Assembly: GCF_000737325.1 (NCBI RefSeq)
Contig: NZ_CP011125.1
Location: 2,666,001-2,730,000, forward strand
DNA: 64,000 nt
Direction of reading: 5' to 3'
Source: Sandaracinus amylolyticus
GTDB lineage: Bacteria; Myxococcota_A; Polyangia; Polyangiales; Sandaracinaceae
Shown here: one piece after another, positions 27,182-39,800 of the stretch
Position numbering within the stretch: the first letter of the stretch is position 1
Layout of the letters: every line of letters starts with the position of its first letter
Notes under the pieces: generated by a model
What the model saw: the letters and a program-made list of their open reading frames with translations, nothing else
Databases searched by the model: none
Told to the model about the DNA's origin: nothing
Made by a program: the position numbers and the translations under genes

Positions 27182-27291
27182 GTGGTCCGAGGCAGTGCGG
27201 CTCGTGGTTCGATGCAGTGCGGCTCGCGGTTCGATGCAGCGCGGCTCGTGGTCCCTGGCAGTCCGGCTCGTGGTCCCTGGCAGTCCCGCTC
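27182..27291. repeat. Five tandem 22-bp repeats
   Basis: Five consecutive 22-bp units follow the pattern gtggtyc.nggcagt.cggctc (starts at 27182, 27204, 27226, 27248 and 27270) with 2-6 differences between units. The array is non-coding, has no spacers, and therefore is not a CRISPR array. Confidence 0.85.
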
Positions 27292-27302
27292 TGCCTCCGT
27301 GT

Positions 27303-27391
27303 GCTCGCGAGGATCACTCGGGGGTCCGAGGTTGGATGACTCGGAGCGCTCGCGAGGATCACTCCGACCTCCGAGATCGGATGACTCGGCG
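27303..27391. repeat. Two direct 44-45-bp repeats
   Basis: Two adjacent units begin gctcgcgaggatcactc and end ggatgactcgg (27303-27347 and 27348-27391). They differ mainly in the middle. They directly follow the 22-bp array and may share its origin by slippage. Confidence 0.75.
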
Positions 27392-27490
27392 TGCCGGTGT
27401 GGACCGCAGCGAGTGGCCGCGAGGACCGCTCGGACGTATCCAATCTAGAAGGGTCGGAAATCGAGCGGTTTTGCCTTCGAAAACGCGCGA

Positions 27491-29284
27491 TCAGGTGTCG
27501 GCGCGCGCCAAGGATCGGCCGGTCGCGCTCTCCCAGAGGCCTCGGAAGAAGTGCCGCGCGTGCACGCCGAGGTTGCGCGTGTGGTATCCGCCCTCCTGCA
27601 CCACGAGCGTGGGCACGCCGAGCGCGCCGATGCGGCGTCCGTTGCGCTCGAAGTCGCTCGCGCCGAGCGACCAGGTGCCCGTCGGGTCGCCGCGACCGGG
27701 GTCGAGGCCGAGACAGACGACGAGGAAGCTCGGCTCGAACGCGCGCACGGCGTCGAGCGCACGCGCGAGCGCGAGATCGTACGCCGCTCCGTCGACCTGC
27801 TCGGGCAGCGGGAGGTTCAGGTTCGCGCCTTCGCCGTCGCCCCAGCCGATCTCGTCCTCGAACCCCGTGAAGTACGGGTACGCGAAGCGAGGGTGGCCGT
27901 GGATCGACACGGTGAGCACGTCGCCGCGCTCCCAGAAGATCTCCTGCTGCCCGTTGCCGTGGTGGTAGTCGACGTCGAGGATCGCGACCTTCGCGCCGCC
28001 TGCGCACGCGCCGAGGTGGTGCGCGGCGATCGCGGCGCTGTTGAGGTAGCAGAAGCCGCCGAACGACTTGTGCTCGGCGTGGTGGCCCGGCGGGCGCACG
28101 AGCGCGTAGGCGAGGCGCGCCTTGCCCTCGAGGATCATCGCGGCGCCGGTGAGCGCGCAGTCGACCGCGTCGGTCGCGGCGAGCCACACGTTCTTGTGCA
28201 GCGGCGTGAACGTGTCGATGCAGTACCAGCCCGCGCGCGTCTCGAGGTCGTCGGGCATGCGGCCCGCGTTGCGCACCGGGAACACGTACGGGTACGCCGA
28301 GCGCTTGGGCGGCAGGGCGGCGCAGACGCGCTCGAGGTAGTCGACGAACTCGTCGTCGTGCACCGCGACGATCGGCTCGCGACCGAAGCGACGCATCTGC
28401 GTGGGCTCGAAGATCGGCAGGCGATCGAGCTCGCGCTTGATGACCGGGATGCGCACCGGCGCCTCGACGTAGCCGCGCTCGCGCACGTGGTGCACGTCGT
28501 GGCGCTCGGCGACGAGCAGCGGGATGCGCAGGTGCGCCGGCACGTCGATCGGCAGCGGCGTCGAGGGCGCGTTCACCTTCTTGCGGCGATAGCGCGAGGG
28601 GCGGAGCTCGATGGGATCGTCGACGATCGACTCGACGACGCGACCGACGTACTCGCTCGTGACGAGCCACGCGTACTTGCGCTCGAGGATCGCGCGCACG
28701 ATCTCGCGCGCTTCGTCGCGACCGAGCGGGCGGCCCGAGCCGAGATCGTCGAAGACGAGGTACGGCAGGTCCTTGGTCGATCCGCCGGGCTCGATCGCGG
28801 TGCGATACGCGGTGTGGATCACGGGGCGCGCGCCCCAGCGCTCGTAGAAGCGCAGGCGCGCGCGGTTCTGCTCGAGCGTCGCGGGGTCGGAGACGTCGTC
28901 GGGATCGTCGGGCAGGCACTCGAAGAGCAGGCCCTTCGCGCCGAGCGCGCGGCACTCCTCGCGCACGCGCTCGTAGAGCGCGCCGCCGACGCCGCGGCCG
29001 GTCTCCTTGGGCGCGGCCGAGATGAAGTCGAGGTAACAGAACTCGAGGTCGGGCGCGTGCGCGAGGATCGCGAAGCCGCGCACGTCGTTCTGTCGCTGGC
29101 GCTCGGCGACGAAGACGAAGGTGCGGATGCGGTGCGCGAGCGGATCGCGGAGCAGCGTCGGGAGCTCGTCGACGGTCTCGTGGCGCAGCCCCGGGAACTG
29201 CGCGCGCAACATGCTCTGCACCTGCGTGAGGGCGACGCGATCGGCTTCGAGCACGTCGTCGTGGATGAGGCGGATGCGGAACAT
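27491..29284 (-). CDS. Fused GNAT acetyltransferase and histone-deacetylase-family amidohydrolase
   Basis: A 597-residue two-domain protein. Residues 1-170 form a GNAT N-acetyltransferase with the acetyl-CoA loop GRGVGGALYERVREECR and a C-terminal FYERWGARP. Residues 250-590 form a class II HDAC/acetylpolyamine-amidohydrolase domain with RPPGHHAEHKSFGG (about 398-411), the zinc site ILDVDYHHGNGQQE (about 436-449; Asp and His ligands) and CLGLDPGRGDPTG (the second Asp ligand). The whole catalytic set is present. It could add and remove acetyl groups on the same substrate, such as a polyamine or lysine. ATG 29284 starts the GNAT domain directly. Confidence 0.9.
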   Translation of the reverse strand: MFRIRLIHDDVLEADRVALTQVQSMLRAQFPGLRHETVDELPTLLRDPLAHRIRTFVFVAERQRQNDVRGFAILAHAPDLEFCYLDFISAAPKETGRGVGGALYERVREECRALGAKGLLFECLPDDPDDVSDPATLEQNRARLRFYERWGARPVIHTAYRTAIEPGGSTKDLPYLVFDDLGSGRPLGRDEAREIVRAILERKYAWLVTSEYVGRVVESIVDDPIELRPSRYRRKKVNAPSTPLPIDVPAHLRIPLLVAERHDVHHVRERGYVEAPVRIPVIKRELDRLPIFEPTQMRRFGREPIVAVHDDEFVDYLERVCAALPPKRSAYPYVFPVRNAGRMPDDLETRAGWYCIDTFTPLHKNVWLAATDAVDCALTGAAMILEGKARLAYALVRPPGHHAEHKSFGGFCYLNSAAIAAHHLGACAGGAKVAILDVDYHHGNGQQEIFWERGDVLTVSIHGHPRFAYPYFTGFEDEIGWGDGEGANLNLPLPEQVDGAAYDLALARALDAVRAFEPSFLVVCLGLDPGRGDPTGTWSLGASDFERNGRRIGALGVPTLVVQEGGYHTRNLGVHARHFFRGLWESATGRSLARADT

Positions 29285-30010
29285 CGAAGAGGCCGATCCT
29301 GGGGCAGGGTGAGGTTCACTGTCGAGGTCTCGGTGATGGCGCGGGGTGGTGGGGTCGTCGCTCGACTTGCGGGGCTGCTGGGCGCGCGCGGTCGCGAGCT
29401 TCGGGAGACGCGGTGGTCGCTCGCTGCGCGCGCGGTCGCGCGCTCCGCTCACTCCGGATCAGTCTCGACGTGACGTCTGGTGGCCCCCGCTGCGCACGAG
29501 CGCCGACCCCACCACCCCGCGCCCGGCACGCGGAGCCTGCCGTCTCGCTTGGTGAGGGTGGGGAGGCTCGCGACCGATCCGCGCTGTTCGCGCGGCTCGG
29601 ACGCTCGCGGGTAGCAGCGCGCGGCGAAGCCGCGCGACTGGAGCCGAATGGGGGCGTGCTCGGCGGGACGGGTGGAGCGAGCGCGCGCGCGGAGCGCGGG
29701 CGGTCGCGTGATGGGCGGTGTGTTGAAGCGAGCGCGCGCGCGGAGCGCGGGCGGTCGCGTGATGGGCGGTGTGTTGAAGCGAGCGCGCGCGCGGAGCGCG
29801 GGCGGTCGCGTGATGGGCGGTGTGTTGAAGCGAGCGCGCGCGCGGAGCGCGGGCGGTCGCGTGTCGTGCGCGGTGTGGAGCGAACGGGCGTGTGATGCGG
29901 AGCGCGCCGGTCGTCGCGCGTCGAGCCGCGTCGTGACTCGTTCACGTGCACGTGCCACGTGCTCGTGCACGGCCGTTCCACCGGCGCCCGCCCGCCGACC
30001 CGCTCCTCGT
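29285..30010. other. Gene-free region with 51-bp tandem repeats
   Basis: The 726-bp interval separates two minus-strand genes (the GNAT-deacetylase gene and proC). Frames open across it give only Arg/Ser/Ala-rich low-complexity products without a family match, so I call no gene. It holds the 51-bp array at 29678-29868 and, near 29945-29971, overlapping cgtgcac/gtgcacg palindromes that could form a hairpin. The promoter of the GNAT-deacetylase gene should lie at its left end. Confidence 0.6.
29678..29868. repeat. 51-bp tandem repeat, about 3.7 copies
   Basis: Units start at 29678, 29729, 29780 and 29831 with an exact 51-bp period; the first three are essentially identical and the fourth diverges after gcggtcgcgtg. 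The period is a multiple of three, so all frames stay open through it. No spacers or conserved palindrome typical of CRISPR are present. Confidence 0.9.
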
Positions 30011-30859
30011 CTACTTTCCGAGCTTCTTCGACGCGTCCTCACCGAGCTGCCGCGCCCGCGCCGTCGCGGTCTCGACCGCGTCCATCAGCGTCTTGCGCAG
30101 CCCGCCCGCTTCGAGCGTGTGCAGGCCCGCGATCGCCGTTCCGCCCGGGCTCGTCACCATGTCCTTCAGACGTCCCGGGTGCTCGCCCGTCTCGATCAGC
30201 AGCTTCGCCGATCCCAGCACCGTCTGCGCCGCGAGGAGCTGCGCCGAGTCGCGGTGCAGGCCGACCTTCACGCCCGCGTCCGCGAGCGCCTCGATGATCA
30301 GGAAGATGTACGCCGGGCCCGAGCCCGACAGGCCCGTCACCGCGTCGAGCAGCATCTCGTCGAGCACGACGCTGATGCCGATGTCGTCGAAGATCCGCTT
30401 CACCAGCGCGAGGTCGTCGGGCGTCGCGTGGGTGCCCGCCGCGATCGCGGTCGCGCCCGCGTCGACGATCGCGGGGGTGTTCGGCATCGTGCGCACCACG
30501 CGCGCGCCGGGCGGCAGGCGCGCTTCGATCGCGGCGATCGGGATGCCCGCCGCGATCGACACCGCGAGCGCCTCGGAGCGGATGCCCTCGGCGACCTCGG
30601 GGAGCAGGCGATCGAACACCTGCGGCTTCGTCGCGAGGAACACGACGTCGGCCCACGCCGCTGCCTCGCGGTTGCTGCGCCCGACGCGCACGCCGTGCTT
30701 CTTGCCGAGCTCGTCGAGGCGCTCGGGCCGCACGTCGACGCACCAGATCTGCTGCGCGTCCACCGCGCCCGACGCGAGCAGCCCGCGCACGAGCGCGCCC
30801 GCCATGTTGCCCGCGCCGAGGAACGCGATGCGCTTGTCGATCTTCGTGGCGTGTCCCAT
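30011..30859 (-). CDS. proC: Pyrroline-5-carboxylate reductase
   Basis: A 282-residue cytosolic enzyme catalysing the last step of proline synthesis, NAD(P)H-dependent reduction of 1-pyrroline-5-carboxylate. The Rossmann motif FLGAGNMAGALVRGLL is at about residues 13-28. FLATKPQVFDRLLPEVA, RTMPNTPAIV and the signature LSGSGPAYIFLIIEALADAG are all present, as is the C-terminal LKDMVTSPGGTAIAGL. Length is normal for ProC. ATG 30859 was preferred to the in-frame GTG-type start at 30904, because the extra N-terminus is Arg/Pro-rich and unlike the family. It follows the sigma-54 activator gene closely and may be read through from it. Confidence 0.95.
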   Translation of the reverse strand: MGHATKIDKRIAFLGAGNMAGALVRGLLASGAVDAQQIWCVDVRPERLDELGKKHGVRVGRSNREAAAWADVVFLATKPQVFDRLLPEVAEGIRSEALAVSIAAGIPIAAIEARLPPGARVVRTMPNTPAIVDAGATAIAAGTHATPDDLALVKRIFDDIGISVVLDEMLLDAVTGLSGSGPAYIFLIIEALADAGVKVGLHRDSAQLLAAQTVLGSAKLLIETGEHPGRLKDMVTSPGGTAIAGLHTLEAGGLRKTLMDAVETATARARQLGEDASKKLGK

Positions 30860-30900
30860 CGGGCGCGAAGGGTGGCCTCTCGGACGCGCGCCGTCGACCT

Positions 30901-32459
<1,559 letters not shown>

Positions 32460-32466
<7 letters not shown>

Positions 32467-33458
32467 GCCGCACCTCCTTCACCACGCACCGCACGCTCCA
32501 GGGTGCGCCGGCCGCGACCACGCCGCGCGAGGCAGAGCGCGCTCGCGAGCCCGGCCGCGCTGGGGCGCGCGTCGGGATCGATGCTGATCGCGCGCGCGAC
32601 GAGCGCGTCGACCTCCGTCGGGACGCGCGGGCGCCACGTCGAGGGCGCGGGGTGCTGGCCCTGCACCACGCGCTCGGCGGCCTCGAAGAGGCTGCGGCGC
32701 GGGACCAGCACGCGACCCGTGAGGCACTCCCAGAGCACGACGCCGAGCGCATAGACGTCGGCGCGCGCATCGACCTCTCCTCCGCGCAGCAGCTCGGGCG
32801 GCATGTAGCCGATCTTGCCGAGCGCGAGCCCGGCGGTCGTGGCCCAGTCGCGATCGCGATGACGCACGAGGCCGAAGTCGGTGAGCTTCACGCTGCCCTC
32901 GCGCGTGAGCAGCAGGTTCGAGGGCGAGACGTCGCGGTGCACGATCTCGAGCGATCGTCCGTGCTCGTCCTCGAGCGCGTGGGCGTGCGCGAGGGCCCGC
33001 GCCGCGCGCTCGGCGACGTAGAGGCACGCATCGATGGGCAGGCGGAGCCCGCGCGCGCCGAGCGCGCTGCAGAGCGCGAGCAGGCTCGGCCCCTCGACGA
33101 GCTCGAGCACGAGGTAGGGCTCGGGCCCGGTGTCGCCGTCGAGCACGCGCACCACGTTGGGGTGCGAGAGCGCGCTCTGCACGAACGCCTCGGCCTCGAA
33201 GCGGCGCCGCGCGCCGGCGCCGGGCGCGGTGCGCAGGCACTTCACCGCGACGCGCGTCGTGCCGCGCTCCGCGAGGTAGACGACGCCCATCCCGCCTTCG
33301 CCGAGCACACCGAGCACGCGGTAGGGGCCCACGCGCTCGGGCCGGCGCGGCATGCACGGGCGCACCCCCGAGACCTCGTCGCGCGTGTCCTCGGCGGATC
33401 CGCCCGCGGATCCGCACGCGCCGAAGCGCGGCCACCCGCGCGAGTCCATCCGTCCCAT
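32460..33458 (-). CDS. Serine/threonine protein kinase
   Basis: A 332-residue eukaryote-like (Pkn/Hanks-type) kinase. The Gly loop GEGGMG is at about 53-58, the catalytic Lys in VAVKCL at about 73, HRDVSPSN at 174-181 (Asp176) and DFG at 194-196, so it should be active. There is no transmembrane segment or extracellular sensor, so it is cytosolic. ATG 33458 has GGGAGG at 6-7 nt spacing; ATGs at 33482 and 33353 are possible. It overlaps the downstream sigma-54 activator gene by 7 nt. This kinase-activator pairing is a typical myxobacterial arrangement and suggests phosphorylation of the activator. Confidence 0.93.
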
Positions 33459-33589
33459 CGTCCGCCCTCCCGACCGCGGCATCCCGCCCGTGGTCTCGAG
33501 AGCGAACGTGCCGGCGCGCGGCCGCGCTGGACATCCAAGTCGTGCGGGCGAGGGGTCGAACTAATTCGAGCGAGGGGTCGAAACGACGC

Positions 33590-34215
33590 TCACACCAGGC
33601 CGGCGCGCACCGCGTACTGCACGAGATCGCCGAGCGATTCGGCGCCCAGCTTGTCCTTGATGCTGCGCACGTGGGTGCTGACGGTGCTCGGCTTCACGGC
33701 GAGCGCGTCGGCGACGGCGGACGGTGTCATCCCGCGTCCGAGCATCACGAGGATCTCGTGCTCGCGATCGGAGAGCGACTCGTGCGGATGCTCGCTCGTG
33801 CTGCCCGAGAGGAGCAGCTCCGCGAGGCGGCCGGTGACGTACTTGCCCTCGCTCGCGACCTTGCGGATCGCCTCGAGCAGCTCCTGCGAGGATCGGCCCT
33901 TCGTGAGGTAGCCGTCGGCGCCCGCGCGCAAGACGCGCAGCGCGTACTGATCCTCGGCGTGCATCGTCAGGATGACGACCTTGGTCTGCGGCCGGCGCTG
34001 CTTGATGCGCGTGAGCACGTCGAGCCCGCTGCGGCCGGGCAGCGAGAGGTCGAGCACGAGCACGTCCCACGACTCGTGCTCGGCGCGCGCGAGGACCTCG
34101 TCGCCGTCGCCCGCCTCGCCGACGAGCATCATGTCGGGCGCGGTCTGCACGATGCGCTTGATCCCCTCGCGCACGACGGCGTGGTCGTCGACCACGAACA
34201 CACGGATCATCGTCG

Positions 34216-34219
<4 letters not shown>
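33590..34219 (-). CDS. NarL/LuxR-family response regulator
   Basis: A 209-residue regulator. The receiver domain (1-120) has Asp11/Asp12, phospho-acceptor Asp57 (VLVLDLSLPGRSG), Thr in VILTMH and Lys in GYLTKGRS. The LuxR helix-turn-helix (about 145-205) shows LSDREHEILVMLGRGMTPS and STHVRSIKDKLGAESLGDLV. Its ATG overlaps the stop of the hybrid kinase gene (ATGA). The kinase's C-terminal HisKA_3-type domain is the class that pairs with NarL regulators, so this is almost certainly its target. Confidence 0.95.
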
Positions 34220-36735
<2,516 letters not shown>

Positions 36736-36775
36736 TGCGCGACGAGAGTACGCCAGACGGGCGCGCGCGTTCGAG

Positions 36776-36807
36776 CTTCGACGCGTGTCGAAGGTTCGAC
36801 GCGTCGA
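36776..36807. promoter_or_regulatory. Palindromic elements upstream of the first RHS gene
   Basis: Two adjacent inverted repeats lie in the divergent interval: cttcgac-gcgt-gtcgaag (36776-36793) and the perfect 12-bp palindrome tcgacgcgtcga (36796-36807), followed by ggcttcgtc. The same 12-mer, with the same trailing cttcgtc, occurs 80 bp before the lipoprotein gene at 49403. It is a candidate operator. Confidence 0.5.
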
Positions 36808-36896
36808 GGCTTCGTCGCGTGTGCGCCGCTGCGGCGGATTCGCGCGGTGAGAGTCGAGGCACGCGCATCGCACTCGTGGACGCCGGGAGGTGCTCC

Positions 36897-39800
36897 GTGT
36901 CGACGAAACATCGTGTCGCCCGCGTGCTGGTCAGCGCCGCGCTCGCGACGACGTTCTCGGTCCCCGTCGCGTCCGCGCAGACCGGCGTGAGCGACGACCG
37001 TGTGTCTCTGCCGGATGGCCCGGGGTCGATCGACGGCATCGGGGACAACGTCGAAGTCGATCCGAACATGGGCTCGATGAGCTACTCGGTGGACATCGAG
37101 CTGCCGGCGGGACACCCGGGGATGGCTCCGGCGCTGGGGCTCCGATACGGGTCCGCCGCGGGCGTCTCGACGGTCGGGATCGGATGGTCGCTGAGCGTTC
37201 CGAGCATCGAGCGGAACACGCTGCGCGGTCTGCCTCGCTACGTGGCGGACGACGAGTTCGTCGCGAACGGCGGTGAGCAGCTCGTGCGGGTGTCGAGCTC
37301 GGGCGGCAATGCCGTCTATCGCGCGCGGTTCGAGCGCGGATTCGTGCGCTACACGTGGCGCAACGTCGGAAGTGGCGCAGCGGGCTATTGGACCGCCGAG
37401 TGGCCCGACGGCCGAGTGGGGTACTTCGGCGCGACCGCGACTGGCACGCTCGTTCCCTCGTCGAGGCTCGAGCAGAGTGGGCGCGCGTACCGATACATGC
37501 TCGTCGAGGTGGTCGATCGGTTCGATCACCACACGCGCTACTCGTACGACGCGTCGAGCGGGACTCCGCTGCTGACGCGCGTCGCGTGGGCGTACCAGGG
37601 CTCGACCCCGTCCTACGAGGTCGAGCTCGCGTACGAGGATCGCCCGGACCCGATGAGCGACGCGAGCCCGGGATGGGAGGAGATCACCTCGCAGCGGCTT
37701 CGCTACGTCAGCGTGCGCTCGCACGGCGAGGTCATCCGCGGATATCGGCTCACGTATGAGGCGGAGGCCACGAGCGGCGGTCTGTCGCGCCTGGCGCAGG
37801 TCGAGCGCATCGGGCGGGACGGCAGCGTCTATCCGGTCGTGCACTCGTTCGAGTACTCGCGCTCGCTCGGCGCGATGTGCGGCGCGGCGCGGTGTGATCA
37901 GCCCTACCTCGTCGAGATGGGGACCATCGACGCGGCGGGCGGGATCCGCTCGGGCCAGGCGACGCTCGTCGACATCAACGGCGATGCGCTGCCGGACTTG
38001 GTGGACAGCTCGCTCAGCCGTCATCGCTTCTATCTGAACGAGCTCGGGACCGACGGTGCGGCGCGGTTCGCGTCGGCGCCGGTGATGAGCGCGACGCAGT
38101 CGAGCGGGTTCCAGTTCCACGTGCCGTCGGTGCAGGTCCTGGACGTCAATGGCGACGGCTTCGCGGATCTGACGAACGCGTCGACGCGGCAGATGCTGTG
38201 CAATCGCGCGACGGGCGACTGGAGCGCGTGTGGCGCGTCGGAGACGATGGGCAGTGTCGACTTCTCGTTCCAGGACGACACGAGCGATGGGGCGAGCGAC
38301 AACACGCCGCTCAACACGCGGTTCATCGATCTGAACGGGGACCGCCGCATCGACGTGCTGCGGACGCAGAGCGCGACGACGGCGGTGGCGTGGCTGAACA
38401 CGCCGAGTGGGTTCGTGGACTTCGACGGTGTGGAGGCACCGGGGGTGGTGTTCGACCAGGGCGATCCGTCGCACCTGGCGGACATGAACGGCGACGGATT
38501 GCTCGACGTGGTCGAGGTGCGCCGGATTGGACTGCGCTGGCGATTGAACCTGGGATGGGGCCATTGGGCGGACTGGCAGGACGTGACGGGCGTGAGCTTC
38601 GCGTCGGACAGCGAGGTGCTCGACGCGCAGCTGGAGGATCTGAACGGCGATGGGCGCGACGACGTGGTGCTCGTGCAGGGCAACACGGTGCGCTACGCGC
38701 TGAATCGAAATCTCGGCGAGATGAGCGCGTTCATGGAGATGCGCAGCTCGAGCGCGGTGCCGATCCCGACGCGCACCAACGAGACCACGGTGCTGTTCGC
38801 CGACATGAACGGCAGTGGCTCACGCGACGTGGTGTGGGTCGAGAGCAGCGGTCAGGTGCGGTATCTCGAGCTCTTCCCGGTGCGCCCGAACCTGATGAGC
38901 CGTCTGGAGAACGGCATCGGGATGGTGCACGCGATCGAGTACGGGACGTCGGTGGCGCAGCAGGCTGCGCAGCGCGAAGCGGGCGATCGCGACTGGGCAC
39001 ATCCGCTGCCGCACCCGATGGCGGTCGTCGATGAGACCGATACGTGGGTGACGCTGACCGGCGGAGACGACGGCGCGGGCCTTCACGAGGTGGTCAGTTA
39101 CGTCTATCGCGACGGCTTCTACGACGGAGTCGAGAAGACGTTCCGCGGATATGCCGAGGTCGAGACGCGCGTGCATGCGGACATGTCGCGCGACAGTCAG
39201 GAGCCCGCGCTCACGGTGCAGGAGTTCGACGTGGGCGCGGAGGATCCGTATCGCGCGGGACTGACGCTGCGGACTGCGATCTTCTCGGGCGAGGAGACTC
39301 GGCCGCTGCGTGAGGAGCGGCACGTGTACGGCGACTGCGAGGTCGCGGATGTGCCGACGAGCGGGCTGCGCTTCCCGGTGCGCCACGTCTGCGAGACCGA
39401 GGTCTCGACGATTCACCAGGAAGGCGCGCCGCCCGAGGAGTGGGCGACGGTACGCACCGAGACGCAGTACGACGGATACGGACATCCGACGCTGCGCATC
39501 GAGCACGGCGTGGTGCACATGGGCCCGCCCGAGATGTCGAGTGCGTGCGCGCCGTGTGACCTCGCGCTGAGCGACGACCAATACGCGGGCGCGTGTGGCG
39601 CGGAGTGCCTCGGTGACGAGCGCTACGACGAAAGCGCCTATGTCGAGCCGGGGCGCAATACCGATGATCACTGGATCGTCGGCATGGTGCACACCCATCG
39701 CGTGTACGCAGTGCCGGGCGGCGCGGCGAGCGAGGAGCACACGTACTACGACGGTCGTGACTTCGAGGGCCTTCCGCTCGGTCGGCTCACCGCGGGGCGC

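Larger units (their letters stand above)
26893..27490. other. Gene-free convergent region with short tandem repeats
   Basis: This is the convergent interval between the small kinase-linked gene and the GNAT-deacetylase gene. I see no convincing coding frame; base composition is somewhat lower in GC and less codon-structured than the flanks. It contains the five 22-bp units at 27182-27291 and the two 44-45-bp units at 27303-27391 described separately. A weak inverted repeat (gcggtttt...gaaaacgc, 27468-27486) lies next to the end of the deacetylase gene and may be its terminator. Confidence 0.6.

Noticed and set aside
26893-27490. tRNA or other structural RNA in the convergent gap
   Set aside because: I found no cloverleaf, CCA-proximal T-loop or recognisable RNA motif, only short repeats.
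29678-29868. Possible CRISPR array
   Set aside because: Units are directly adjacent with no unique spacers, and there are no cas genes.
29316-29981. Open frames through the 51-bp array that would encode proteins with 17-residue repeats
   Set aside because: The frames stay open in several directions only because the repeat length is a multiple of three and GC is high. The products are Arg/Ser/Ala low complexity without start signals.
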